Of a DNA stretch of 37,146 nucleotides, positions 7,551 through 14,950 are shown in pieces. The DNA is taken from assembly GCA_900540335.1 (NCBI GenBank), contig UQFC01000016.1:1-37146 (forward strand), in the 5' to 3' direction. Each line of letters opens with the position of its first letter. Position 1 is the first letter of the stretch. Source of the stretch: an uncultured Clostridium sp. GTDB lineage: Bacteria; Bacillota; Clostridia; Lachnospirales; Lachnospiraceae. The position numbers and the translations under genes are program-made. The notes below the pieces were generated by a model, which did not search any database, was not told the origin of the DNA, and saw only the letters and a list, made by a program, of their open reading frames with translations.

Positions 7551-9020
7551 ATGATGAAGTATCTGCAAAAACTTGGTAAAGCATTGATGCTTCCGGTAGC
7601 ATGTCTTCCCATCTGCGGTATTCTGATGGGTATCGGATATGCACTCTGCCCGTCTACCATGCAGGGCGGTGAAGTAAATGGTCTCATAGAGATTATCGGC
7701 TTCTTTCTTGTAAAAGCAGGCGGTGCTCTGATTGACAACATGCACTGGCTGTTTGTTATCGGTGTTGCTGTCGGAATGACAGATGACCACGATGGTACTG
7801 CCGGACTGGCCGGCCTTGTTTCCTGGCTGATGATTACCAAGCTGTTAAATCCCGGCGTGGTAACCACCATTATGCCGTCTATCGCAGACAATGCCAACTC
7901 CATGCTGGCTTTCGGAAAAATTGAAAACGCATTTATCGGTATTATTGCCGGTCTGATTGGTGCTACCTGCTACAACAAATTTAAAAACACCCGTCTTCCC
8001 GATGCGCTTTCCTTCTTCTCCGGCAAGCGTTCTGTAGCTATTATTACTGCTGTTGTTTCCATCGTTGCTGCCGCAATCCTGCTCTTTGCATGGCCGCTTA
8101 TCTTCGGCGGACTGGTTGCTCTGGGTAAAGGAATTGTAGGTATGGGAGCTGTAGGTGCAGGTATCTACGCATTCTTAAACAGACTTCTGATTCCTACCGG
8201 TCTGCATCACGCACTGAACAACGTATTCTGGTTTGACACCATCGGTCTGGGCGACCTGTCTAACTTCTGGGCAGGCAAAACCTCCGCTGATGTTACCTGG
8301 GATCTTGGTATGTACATGTCCGGATTCTTCCCGTGTATGATGTTCGGTATCCCCGGCGCTGCACTGGCAATGGTTCAGACTGCAAAAGATAACAAGAAAA
8401 AAATTGCCATCGGTCTTGTAGCCTCCGCAGCAGTCTGTGCATTTATCTGCGGCGTTACCGAGCCTTTCGAGTTTGGCTTTATGTTCCTTGCTCCGATGCT
8501 GTACGTTATCTACGCTCTGCTGTACGGTATTTTCACCACCATCACCGTACTTCTGGGCTTCCGTGCAGGCTTCTCCTTCTCCGCAGGTTTAACCGACCTG
8601 GTGTTCTCTGCTTCCCTTCCGGCAGCACAGAAAACCTGGCTGATTCTTCCTCTGGGTGCAGCTGCATTTGTAGTATTCTACCTGGTATTCCGGTTTGCTA
8701 TTACTAAATTTGACTTAAAGACCCCGGGTCGTGAGGATGATGACGACGAACTGGATGCAAAGGCTGTTCTGGACACCAGCGATTTTGACGGTGTGGCAGC
8801 TATTATCCTGGAGGGTCTTGGCGGTAAAGAAAACGTTGTTTCTCTGGACAACTGCATTACCCGTCTTCGTCTGGAAGTTAAGGATCATACTCAGGTAAAT
8901 GAGAAAAAGATCAAATCTGCAGGTATTGCAGGCGTTATCCGTCCCAGCAAGACTGCTGTTCAGGTTATTGTAGGCACCAAGGTACAGTTTGTAGCTGATG
9001 CCATGAAGAAAATGCTTTAA
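7551..9020 (+). CDS. nagE: N-acetylglucosamine-type PTS permease, EIICB
   Basis: A 489-residue glucose-superfamily PTS permease. Residues 1-390 form the membrane EIIC domain, with NRLLIPTGLHHALN, MYMSGFFPCMMFGIPGAALAM and GVTEPFEF, segments that match NagE closely. FDLKTPGRED is the linker, also as in NagE. Residues about 410-489 are the EIIB domain with the phosphorylated Cys435 in LDNCITRLRL. There is no EIIA domain, so a separate glucose-type EIIA must supply phosphate. Known reaction: uptake and 6-phosphorylation of GlcNAc; glucosamine or glucose as substrate cannot be excluded. The start follows AAGGAGG by 9 nt; a second ATG codon comes next. Monocistronic between its promoter and terminator; nagA and nagB are not adjacent. 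Confidence 0.9.
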   Translation: MMKYLQKLGKALMLPVACLPICGILMGIGYALCPSTMQGGEVNGLIEIIGFFLVKAGGALIDNMHWLFVIGVAVGMTDDHDGTAGLAGLVSWLMITKLLNPGVVTTIMPSIADNANSMLAFGKIENAFIGIIAGLIGATCYNKFKNTRLPDALSFFSGKRSVAIITAVVSIVAAAILLFAWPLIFGGLVALGKGIVGMGAVGAGIYAFLNRLLIPTGLHHALNNVFWFDTIGLGDLSNFWAGKTSADVTWDLGMYMSGFFPCMMFGIPGAALAMVQTAKDNKKKIAIGLVASAAVCAFICGVTEPFEFGFMFLAPMLYVIYALLYGIFTTITVLLGFRAGFSFSAGLTDLVFSASLPAAQKTWLILPLGAAAFVVFYLVFRFAITKFDLKTPGREDDDDELDAKAVLDTSDFDGVAAIILEGLGGKENVVSLDNCITRLRLEVKDHTQVNEKKIKSAGIAGVIRPSKTAVQVIVGTKVQFVADAMKKML

Positions 9021-9043
9021 TACATATCCTTTTCTATCTCTTT

Positions 9044-9079
9044 AACAGGAGGGCTGCATCTGCAGTTCTCCTGTTTTTA
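9044..9079 (+). terminator. Rho-independent terminator of nagE
   Basis: AACAGGAG (9044-9051) pairs with CTCCTGTT (9068-9075), with an inner CTGCA/TGCAG stem, followed by a T-run at 9074-9079. It lies 24 bp after the nagE stop codon. Confidence 0.85.
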
Positions 9080-9158
9080 TTTTCTCCGATTCGTCAGAAA
9101 CCCTTCATTCTTTTGTGAATAATGTCTGATTTTATCCTTTTAATTGCCCTGTTTTTCG

Positions 9159-9187
9159 TTGACATGTTCAGAAAACCGTGCTAGAAT
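9159..9187 (+). promoter_or_regulatory. Sigma-A promoter of the ArsR-family regulator
   Basis: TTGACA (9159-9164), 17-bp spacer, TAGAAT (9182-9187). The predicted start near 9194 coincides with the palindrome described next. Confidence 0.8.
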
Positions 9188-9194
9188 GGCATTA

Positions 9195-9210
9195 GTTTAA
9201 ATTTTTAAAC
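9195..9210 (+). promoter_or_regulatory. Probable autoregulatory operator
   Basis: GTTTAA-ATTT-TTAAAC is a perfect 6-bp inverted repeat placed at the predicted transcription start of the ArsR-family gene and 14 bp before its ATG. Position suggests repression by the gene's own product; this is inference. Confidence 0.5.
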
Positions 9211-9224
9211 CAAGGAGGATTATT

Positions 9225-9557
9225 ATGGCAGACGGCAAGGATCTGGAACAGCAGTTTCATGACTGTATGCCCCTTTTCATTGCTCTTGGTGATGAAATGC
9301 GGCTTACCATCATACAAACACTGACCCACGCCGTCCGGACGGATCATCCGGAGGGACTGAATGTCAACGAGATTACACGGCAGACAAGTCTGTCCCGGCC
9401 TGCAATCTCCCATCACCTGAAAATATTAAAAGACTCCGGGCTTGTGGAGGTCCGCCGCCGGGGCACCTCCAACTATTACAGTCCCAGGCTTTTAAGCGCC
9501 ACCCGCAGGCTGATGCAGATGGGCGCTCTCGTGGAAGATTTTTTCAGGCAGGACTGA
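9225..9557 (+). CDS. ArsR-family winged-helix transcriptional regulator
   Basis: A 110-residue protein with a classic winged helix-turn-helix: FIALGDEMRLTIIQTL leads in, NVNEITRQTSLSRPAISHHLKILKDSGLVEVRR is the HTH with recognition helix (about residues 47-80), and the wing follows at GTSNYYSP. The metal-binding ELCVCDL motif of ArsR/SmtB sensors is absent, and the only Cys is near the N-terminus, so a metal ligand is unlikely. The Shine-Dalgarno sequence is AAGGAGG, 6 nt before the ATG. It has its own strong promoter and a palindrome over the transcription start, which suggests autoregulation. Whether it also controls the following DUF2508-GH13-glgB genes, which start about 100 bp downstream on the same strand, is open. 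Confidence 0.88.
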   Translation: MADGKDLEQQFHDCMPLFIALGDEMRLTIIQTLTHAVRTDHPEGLNVNEITRQTSLSRPAISHHLKILKDSGLVEVRRRGTSNYYSPRLLSATRRLMQMGALVEDFFRQD

Positions 9558-9654
9558 GCACTTCCCCTTTCTGTATAGTTTTTCCATTTTCCGGTGATAC
9601 TGAAACCGAAGCCAGATATTATCTGCAATCTACAAGCTTTGGAGGCAGCATCTT

Positions 9655-9891
9655 ATGAAAACAAAATCAGGCTATCGGAACCGGCAGAGCACAGAGGCGT
9701 CTGATACACCGGAAAACCTGGAACTGAAAGCGGAAATTGACCGGACCAGACACCGGATGGAATCGGTTCGGAACCAGTTTGAGGAGGTGGTGGATCCCAC
9801 CTTAATCGACTGTTATATTTATGAACTGAAGGCCGTTCAGCTGCGGTATCAGTTTCTGCTGCGGAGATTTAAGCTTCTGGAAAATTCTTAA
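9655..9891 (+). CDS. DUF2508 (YaaL-like) small protein
   Basis: A 78-residue hydrophilic protein. Residues 22-78 are largely helical and contain the conserved block VVDPTLIDCYIYELKAVQLRY, which is the DUF2508/YaaL signature (D-P-x-L-I-D-x-x-I-Y-E-L-x-A). No enzymatic residues are apparent. The start is ATG with GGAGG 9 nt upstream. YaaL-like genes usually sit near recR and bofA in Bacillota; here the gene lies 41 bp before an alpha-amylase-family gene, so it is probably cotranscribed with the glucan genes without a known functional link. Function unknown. Confidence 0.75.
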   Translation: MKTKSGYRNRQSTEASDTPENLELKAEIDRTRHRMESVRNQFEEVVDPTLIDCYIYELKAVQLRYQFLLRRFKLLENS

Positions 9892-9932
9892 ACACCGCAG
9901 AATCAATACATCAGGAGGACTTTACTGAAGTT

Positions 9933-11270
9933 ATGGTTACTTGGTATGAAAAAGCTGTATTTTATCACATGTATCCCCTGGGCATGACAGGGGCTCCCCT
10001 GGAAAATAATCCGGAGGCTCCTGTTGCCCATCGTTTTGAAGAACTGGACAAATGGATTCCCCATATGAAGGAATTAGGCTGCACCGCCCTTTATATCGGA
10101 CCGCTGTTTGAATCCTCTTCCCATGGTTATGACACCCGGGATTATCGTCTGACCGATCGCCGGCTGGGGGACAACGAAGACTTTATCCAGTTTGTCACAC
10201 TGTGTCATCAGGCCGGTATCCGGGTTGTGGTAGATGGAGTCTTTAACCATACGGGGCGGGAATTTTTTGCCTTCCGTGATATTCAGGAGAAACGGGAGCA
10301 TTCCCCCTACTGCAGCTGGTATAAAGGAGTGAATTTCGGCTGGGACAGCCCCTTTCACGACGGCTTTGGCTATGAGGCATGGCAGGGCCATTACGAGCTT
10401 CCCTGCCTGAATCTGCAGAATCCGGAGGTAAAGCAGTATCTGTTTGATGTGATCCGCTTCTGGATTGACACCTTTGATATAGACGGAATCCGTCTGGACT
10501 GCGCCAATGTGATGGATTTCCAGTTTATGAAGGAGATGCGAGCAGCCACTGCCCCCATGAAAAAGGACTTCTGGCTGATGGGCGAAGTCATTCACGGAGA
10601 ATACTCCCGCTGGGTCAATGATGAAATGCTTCATTCTGTGACCAATTACGAGCTGCACAAAAGCCTGTATTCCGGTCTGAACGATCACAACTTTTTTGAA
10701 ATTGCCCACAATGTACGCCGCCTTCAGAATATCGGCGCCGGACTTTATACCTTCTTAGACAATCATGACGAAAACAGGATCGCCAGCAAATTAAGAGAAA
10801 AGGCTCATCTTCCTCTGGCCTGGATCCTGCTTTACACCCTTCCGGGTATTCCCTCTGTTTATTACGGAGATGAATGGGCCATGGAAGGCGTCCGCACCAG
10901 AGACAGCGATCGGGCCCTGCGTCCGGCTATCTCCATGGAAGACGGCCGGAAGCTGGATTGTGAGCTGACAAAACTGCTTCGCCTGCTGGGACAGATTCAT
11001 ACAGAACATGAATGTTTTCACGGCGGACAGTATCAGGAGCTTCTCCTGACCAACCGCCAGTACGCATTTTCACGGAAAAAAGAAAATTCGCTTATCGTTA
11101 CCGCTGCCAACAGCGATGACGGAGAAAGCACACTTTCCATACCGGTCGGGATTTCTGCCGGTAAAGCTGTCAATCTGACAGACAGCACAATCATTCCATT
11201 TGAGAACGGAAGACTCACACTTACATTACCGGGCAACAGCGGCGCTGTCCTGGAAATCAGGGAGGATTAG
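9933..11270 (+). CDS. GH13 alpha-amylase-family glucan hydrolase, intracellular
   Basis: A 445-residue (beta/alpha)8 GH13 enzyme with no signal peptide. Conserved regions are intact: VVVDGVFNH (region I, Asp101, His106), GIRLDCAN (region II, nucleophile Asp189), LMGEVIHG (region III, acid/base Glu218) and FLDNHDEN (region IV, Asp279). The C-terminal beta domain is short, and there is no N-terminal CBM, so it is smaller than typical neopullulanases. Probable role: hydrolysis of maltodextrins or cyclomaltodextrin-like glucans in the cytoplasm; exact specificity is not readable. The gap between AGGAGG (9913-9918) and the ATG is 14 nt, longer than optimal. The downstream glgB begins 4 bp after the stop, so the two are translationally linked. 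Confidence 0.88.
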   Translation: MVTWYEKAVFYHMYPLGMTGAPLENNPEAPVAHRFEELDKWIPHMKELGCTALYIGPLFESSSHGYDTRDYRLTDRRLGDNEDFIQFVTLCHQAGIRVVVDGVFNHTGREFFAFRDIQEKREHSPYCSWYKGVNFGWDSPFHDGFGYEAWQGHYELPCLNLQNPEVKQYLFDVIRFWIDTFDIDGIRLDCANVMDFQFMKEMRAATAPMKKDFWLMGEVIHGEYSRWVNDEMLHSVTNYELHKSLYSGLNDHNFFEIAHNVRRLQNIGAGLYTFLDNHDENRIASKLREKAHLPLAWILLYTLPGIPSVYYGDEWAMEGVRTRDSDRALRPAISMEDGRKLDCELTKLLRLLGQIHTEHECFHGGQYQELLLTNRQYAFSRKKENSLIVTAANSDDGESTLSIPVGISAGKAVNLTDSTIIPFENGRLTLTLPGNSGAVLEIRED

Positions 11271-11274
11271 GAAT

Positions 11275-13191
11275 ATGGCTGCCAATACAAAAAAAGGAAC
11301 CGCTGCCACAGGCATCATATCAGAAATGGACCGATACCTGTTCGGACAGGGAACGCACTATGAGATCTACGAAAAGCTGGGCGCTCATCCCATGACACTG
11401 AACGGAACAAAGGGTGTTTATTTTGCAGTCTGGGCTCCCCATGCTGTTTCTGTCAGCCTGGTCGGCGATTTTAATAACTGGGATCCGGAATCTCATCCCA
11501 TGACGCTTCTGGAAACCTCCGGAATCTATGAAATCTTCGTACCTGGTTTAAAGGAAGGCAGTCTGTACAAATTTGCCATTGCCACCCAGACCGGAAAGCT
11601 TCTGTTCAAGGCTGATCCCTATGCCAGAAGCGCTGAATTCCGTCCGGGAACCGCCTCTGTTGTAGCTTCCGACACCTCATATAAATGGTCCGATTCCGCC
11701 TGGCTGCAGAAACGCCGGACGACCAACCCGAGAGAAGCCGCCATGAGTATTTATGAGGTTCATCTGGGTTCCTGGCGCAAAAAGGACAGGGAAGAGAGAA
11801 ACGGATTCTATACCTACCGGGAAGCTGCAGCAGAACTGGCTGAATACGTGAAGGACATGGGCTATACCCATGTAGAGCTGATGGGAATTGCCGAGCATCC
11901 CTTTGACGGTTCCTGGGGATACCAGGTGACAGGTTATTATGCTCCTACCTCCCGTTACGGAACCCCTGAGGATTTCCAGTATTTTGTCAACTACCTTCAC
12001 AAAAAGGGAATCGGCGTGATTCTTGACTGGGTTCCCGCTCATTTCCCGCGGGATGCCCACGGACTGGCTGATTTTGACGGACAGGCTCTGTATGAATATG
12101 CGGATCCGCGCAAGGGAGAACATCCGGACTGGGGAACCAAGGTATTTGATTACGGAAAGCATGAGGTTTCCAATTTCCTCATTGCCAACGCGCTCTACTG
12201 GGTGGAGAAATTCCACGTAGACGGACTTCGCGTAGATGCGGTTGCCTCTATGCTGTATCTGGACTACGGCCGCAAGGACGGCGAATGGGTTGCCAACCGG
12301 TACGGCGGCAACCAGAACCTGGAAGCCATTGAATTTTTCCGCCATCTGAACAGCATTATGGCTTCCCGCGGAGAAGGCGCCATGGTGATTGCGGAGGAAT
12401 CCACCGCATGGCCGCTGGTAACACACGATCCCAAAGACGGCGGTCTTGGCTTTACCTTTAAGTGGAACATGGGATGGATGCACGACTTCCTGGAATATAT
12501 GAAGCTGGATCCCTATTTCCGCAAATTCAATCACAACAAGATGACCTTCGGTCTTACATATTTTAACAGCGAAAACTTTATTCTGGTGCTTTCCCATGAT
12601 GAAGTGGTTCACTTAAAATGCTCCATGATCAATAAGATGCCGGGATATTTCCCTGATAAATTTGCCAACCTGAAGGCAGGATATACCTATATGATAGGAC
12701 ATCCCGGAAAAAAGCTTCTGTTTATGGGACAGGATTTCGGACAGCTCCACGAGTGGGATGAAAAGGTCAGCCTGGACTGGTATCTGACCGAGGAGGATCT
12801 CCACAGCGATCTTCAGAGCTATGTCCGGGATCTGCTGCATATTTACCAGAAGTATCCTGCTCTCTATGAGTCTGATGATGACTGGGACGGATTCCAGTGG
12901 ATCAATGCCAACGATGGGGACAGGAGCATTTTCAGCTTTGTCCGCTATGCAAAAAACAAACGGAAGAGTCTGCTCTTTGTCTGCAACTTTACCCCCATGG
13001 ATCGGCCGGATTACCGGGTAGGTGTTCCCAAACGGGGCAATTACACCCTTCTGCTGGATAACGGACACGGCGCTTATGCCCCGTCAGAATCCCCCGTTTT
13101 CCGGGCAGTCAAGAAGGAATGCGACGGTCAGCCCTTCTCTATCAACCTGCCTCTTACAGCCTACGGAACTGCAATTCTCCGTTTTTCCTAA
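11275..13191 (+). CDS. glgB: 1,4-alpha-glucan branching enzyme GlgB
   Basis: A 638-residue branching enzyme (GH13). It has an N-terminal CBM48-type domain (VYFAVWAPHAVSVSLVGDFN, about residues 48-67), then the catalytic barrel with ILDWVPAHF (Asp251), GLRVDAVASMLYLDY (nucleophile Asp321), VIAEESTAWP (acid/base Glu374) and LSHDEVVH (Asp442). The C-terminal beta domain completes it. Known reaction: cleaves an alpha-1,4 chain and re-attaches it by an alpha-1,6 bond in glycogen. Start is ATG 11275 with GGAGG 9 nt upstream, the ribosome site overlapping the GH13 stop; the longer frame from 11200 has no site. No glgA, glgC, glgD or glgP is adjacent, so the rest of glycogen metabolism is encoded elsewhere. 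Confidence 0.95.
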   Translation: MAANTKKGTAATGIISEMDRYLFGQGTHYEIYEKLGAHPMTLNGTKGVYFAVWAPHAVSVSLVGDFNNWDPESHPMTLLETSGIYEIFVPGLKEGSLYKFAIATQTGKLLFKADPYARSAEFRPGTASVVASDTSYKWSDSAWLQKRRTTNPREAAMSIYEVHLGSWRKKDREERNGFYTYREAAAELAEYVKDMGYTHVELMGIAEHPFDGSWGYQVTGYYAPTSRYGTPEDFQYFVNYLHKKGIGVILDWVPAHFPRDAHGLADFDGQALYEYADPRKGEHPDWGTKVFDYGKHEVSNFLIANALYWVEKFHVDGLRVDAVASMLYLDYGRKDGEWVANRYGGNQNLEAIEFFRHLNSIMASRGEGAMVIAEESTAWPLVTHDPKDGGLGFTFKWNMGWMHDFLEYMKLDPYFRKFNHNKMTFGLTYFNSENFILVLSHDEVVHLKCSMINKMPGYFPDKFANLKAGYTYMIGHPGKKLLFMGQDFGQLHEWDEKVSLDWYLTEEDLHSDLQSYVRDLLHIYQKYPALYESDDDWDGFQWINANDGDRSIFSFVRYAKNKRKSLLFVCNFTPMDRPDYRVGVPKRGNYTLLLDNGHGAYAPSESPVFRAVKKECDGQPFSINLPLTAYGTAILRFS

Positions 13192-13297
13192 GGCTTACAG
13201 GCATTTATCTTCCTCCCGCCGGATACCGCAGAAGCACCGGTAAAGGCGGCAGGATTTCATAAGAAAAAATAATTGTTAAAAAATTGTCAAAAAGTGA

Positions 13298-13326
13298 GTG
13301 ACATTCTGAAACTTTTGTAGTAGAAT
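13298..13326 (+). promoter_or_regulatory. Promoter of the APH-fold phosphotransferase gene
   Basis: GTGACA (13298-13303), 17-bp spacer, TAGAAT (13321-13326). Upstream, at about 13222-13257, an imperfect GC-rich inverted repeat (CCTCCCGCC...GGCGGCAGG) follows glgB but lacks a clear T-run, so I do not call it a terminator. Confidence 0.65.
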
Positions 13327-13377
13327 AAGTATCGACCTGGTTGAATAATCAACACCAAAAAGGAAGGAGAGTTTCGT

Positions 13378-14130
13378 ATGGCAAGAGAGTTAATATCCAA
13401 GAACGCGACCAAAAGTGTCTACCGTGATGGTGATATGGCAATTAAGGTTTTCTGCAAGGGTTTCCCGAAAGCAGAAGTACTGAATGAAGCACTTGTCAGT
13501 GCCCGTATCGAGGAAATCGGCGGTATCAATATCCCTGCTACCCTGAAGGTAGAAGTAGATGATGATGGCTGTTGGGCTATTTACAAGGAATTCATCAGCG
13601 GTAAGACACTCAAACAGCTTATGGATGAAAATCCGGACAAGCTGGACGAGTATCTGAATCAAATGGTTGACTTACAGTTGACGATTCATTCTAAGACCTG
13701 TCCATTACTGAACAAGTTAAAAGACAAAATGGCGCGGCAGATCTCTGAGATTGAGGAATTGAACCCTGTCAACCGCTACGATCTTCTCACCCGGCTGGAC
13801 AGCACACCCAAGCACGTAAAACTGTGCCACGGTGATTTCCAGCCCGAAAACATTATCGTGAAGGAAGACGGCACCATGTATGTGCTGGACTGGGTTCACG
13901 CAACCCAGGGCAATGCCAGTGCTGATGTTGCCAGAACCTATCTGCTGTTCTGCCTGGACAACCAGGATACAGCAGACAAATACATGGATCTGTTCTGTAA
14001 AAAGACCGGTACCGACAAGCGATATGTACAGCAGTGGCTTCCTCTGGTAGCTGCCGCTCAGCTTACAAAAAAACGGCCGGAAGAAGCAGATCTGCTTCAC
14101 AGCTGGCTGAATGTCTGCGATTATCAATAA
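13378..14130 (+). CDS. APH/choline-kinase-fold phosphotransferase (TIGR02172-like)
   Basis: A 250-residue kinase-like protein. Visible motifs: AIKVF with the ATP-binding Lys (Lys23), catalytic loop LCHGDFQPENII (His151, Asp153, Asn158) and metal-binding VLDW (Asp171), where aminoglycoside phosphotransferases have IDxG/DFG. These are the marks of the APH superfamily, and the overall sequence resembles the TIGR02172 family of small uncharacterised kinases. The substrate is not deducible; antibiotic resistance should not be assumed. The gene has its own promoter and a strong terminator, so it is a single-gene unit. Start ATG with AAGGAAGGAGAG upstream. It lies just before a two-component system but is separated from it by the terminator. 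Confidence 0.8.
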   Translation: MARELISKNATKSVYRDGDMAIKVFCKGFPKAEVLNEALVSARIEEIGGINIPATLKVEVDDDGCWAIYKEFISGKTLKQLMDENPDKLDEYLNQMVDLQLTIHSKTCPLLNKLKDKMARQISEIEELNPVNRYDLLTRLDSTPKHVKLCHGDFQPENIIVKEDGTMYVLDWVHATQGNASADVARTYLLFCLDNQDTADKYMDLFCKKTGTDKRYVQQWLPLVAAAQLTKKRPEEADLLHSWLNVCDYQ

Positions 14131-14147
14131 CCAGGTTGTTACAATCC

Positions 14148-14182
14148 GAGGTCTTGCCGATTGCGGCAGGACCTCTTTTGTT
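14148..14182 (+). terminator. Terminator of the phosphotransferase gene
   Basis: GAGGTCTTGCCG (14148-14159) pairs over 12 bp (one G-U) with CGGCAGGACCTC (14164-14175), loop ATTG, followed by TTTTGTTG. Its 3' arm overlaps the -35 of the next promoter. Confidence 0.88.
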
Positions 14183-14189
14183 GTATACT
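14161..14189 (+). promoter_or_regulatory. Probable promoter of the two-component operon, nested in the terminator
   Basis: TTGCGG (14161-14166), 17-bp spacer, TATACT (14184-14189). The -35 and most of the spacer lie in the loop, 3' arm and T-tract of the preceding terminator. Predicted start is near 14196, about 50 nt before the response-regulator ATG. Confidence 0.55.
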
Positions 14190-14246
14190 GATATCTGCAG
14201 GAAAACATTTCCCCTGCGGTACGGACTATAGAAAAGGAGGAAATTT

Positions 14247-14942
14247 ATGCAGACCATTTTAGTTTGTGATGACGATAAGGAAATTGTAGATGCCATAGAT
14301 ATTTACCTGACCGGGGAAGGATTTCAGGTTATCAAAGCATATGACGGCTATGACGCTCTGGCTCTTCTGGAAAAAAGCCATGTGGATCTGGTCATTCTGG
14401 ATGTAATGATGCCGGGACTGGACGGAATACGAACCACTCTGAAAATAAGGGAAAACAGCAGCGTTCCTATTATTATTCTGTCCGCAAAATCTGAGGACAC
14501 GGACAAGATTCTGGGACTGAATATTGGTGCAGACGATTATATTTCCAAGCCCTTCAATCCCCTGGAGCTGGTTGCCAGAGTCAAATCCCAGCTGCGCCGT
14601 TACACTCAGCTGGGCAATCTTAACCAGCAGACCAGCGATCAGATTTTTAAATGCGGCGGACTGATGATCAATGACGATACGAAAGAGGTATGGGTAGATG
14701 AAGAGCCCATCCGCCTGACTCCCATCGAATACAACATCCTGCTTCTCCTGGTGAAAAATGCAGGCAAGGTATTTTCCATTGATGAGATTTACGAACAGAT
14801 CTGGAATGAGGAAGCTATCGGTGCAGACAATACTGTAGCAGTCCACATCCGGCATATCCGCGAAAAGATTGAAATCAACCCGCGGGAACCTCGCTACCTT
14901 AAGGTTGTCTGGGGCGTTGGCTATAAAATTGAAAAACAATAG
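14247..14942 (+). CDS. OmpR/PhoB-family response regulator
   Basis: A 231-residue two-domain regulator. The receiver domain (1-120) shows the acidic pocket CDDD (residues 7-10), phospho-acceptor Asp52 in VILDVMMPGLDG, Ser79 in ILSAKS and Lys101 in ISKPF. The C-terminal winged helix (about 133-231) has LTPIEYNILLLLVKNAGKVFS and the recognition region NTVAVHIRHIREKIE, ending with the GVGYKIE wing typical of OmpR/VanR-type regulators. The ribosome site AAAAGGAGG precedes the ATG. The cognate kinase follows after 8 bp, so the two form an operon. Target genes are unknown; the histidine kinase's membrane character suggests envelope or ion/peptide sensing. Confidence 0.95.
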   Translation: MQTILVCDDDKEIVDAIDIYLTGEGFQVIKAYDGYDALALLEKSHVDLVILDVMMPGLDGIRTTLKIRENSSVPIIILSAKSEDTDKILGLNIGADDYISKPFNPLELVARVKSQLRRYTQLGNLNQQTSDQIFKCGGLMINDDTKEVWVDEEPIRLTPIEYNILLLLVKNAGKVFSIDEIYEQIWNEEAIGADNTVAVHIRHIREKIEINPREPRYLKVVWGVGYKIEKQ

Positions 14943-14950
14943 GAGAAATT

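Noticed and set aside
11677..12612. 311-codon minus-strand ORF antisense to glgB
   Set aside because: A shadow frame of the branching enzyme, with no ribosome site or domain.
13378..14130. Aminoglycoside resistance gene
   Set aside because: Only the fold-level kinase motifs are shared; the family resembles uncharacterised chromosomal kinases and no resistance context is present.
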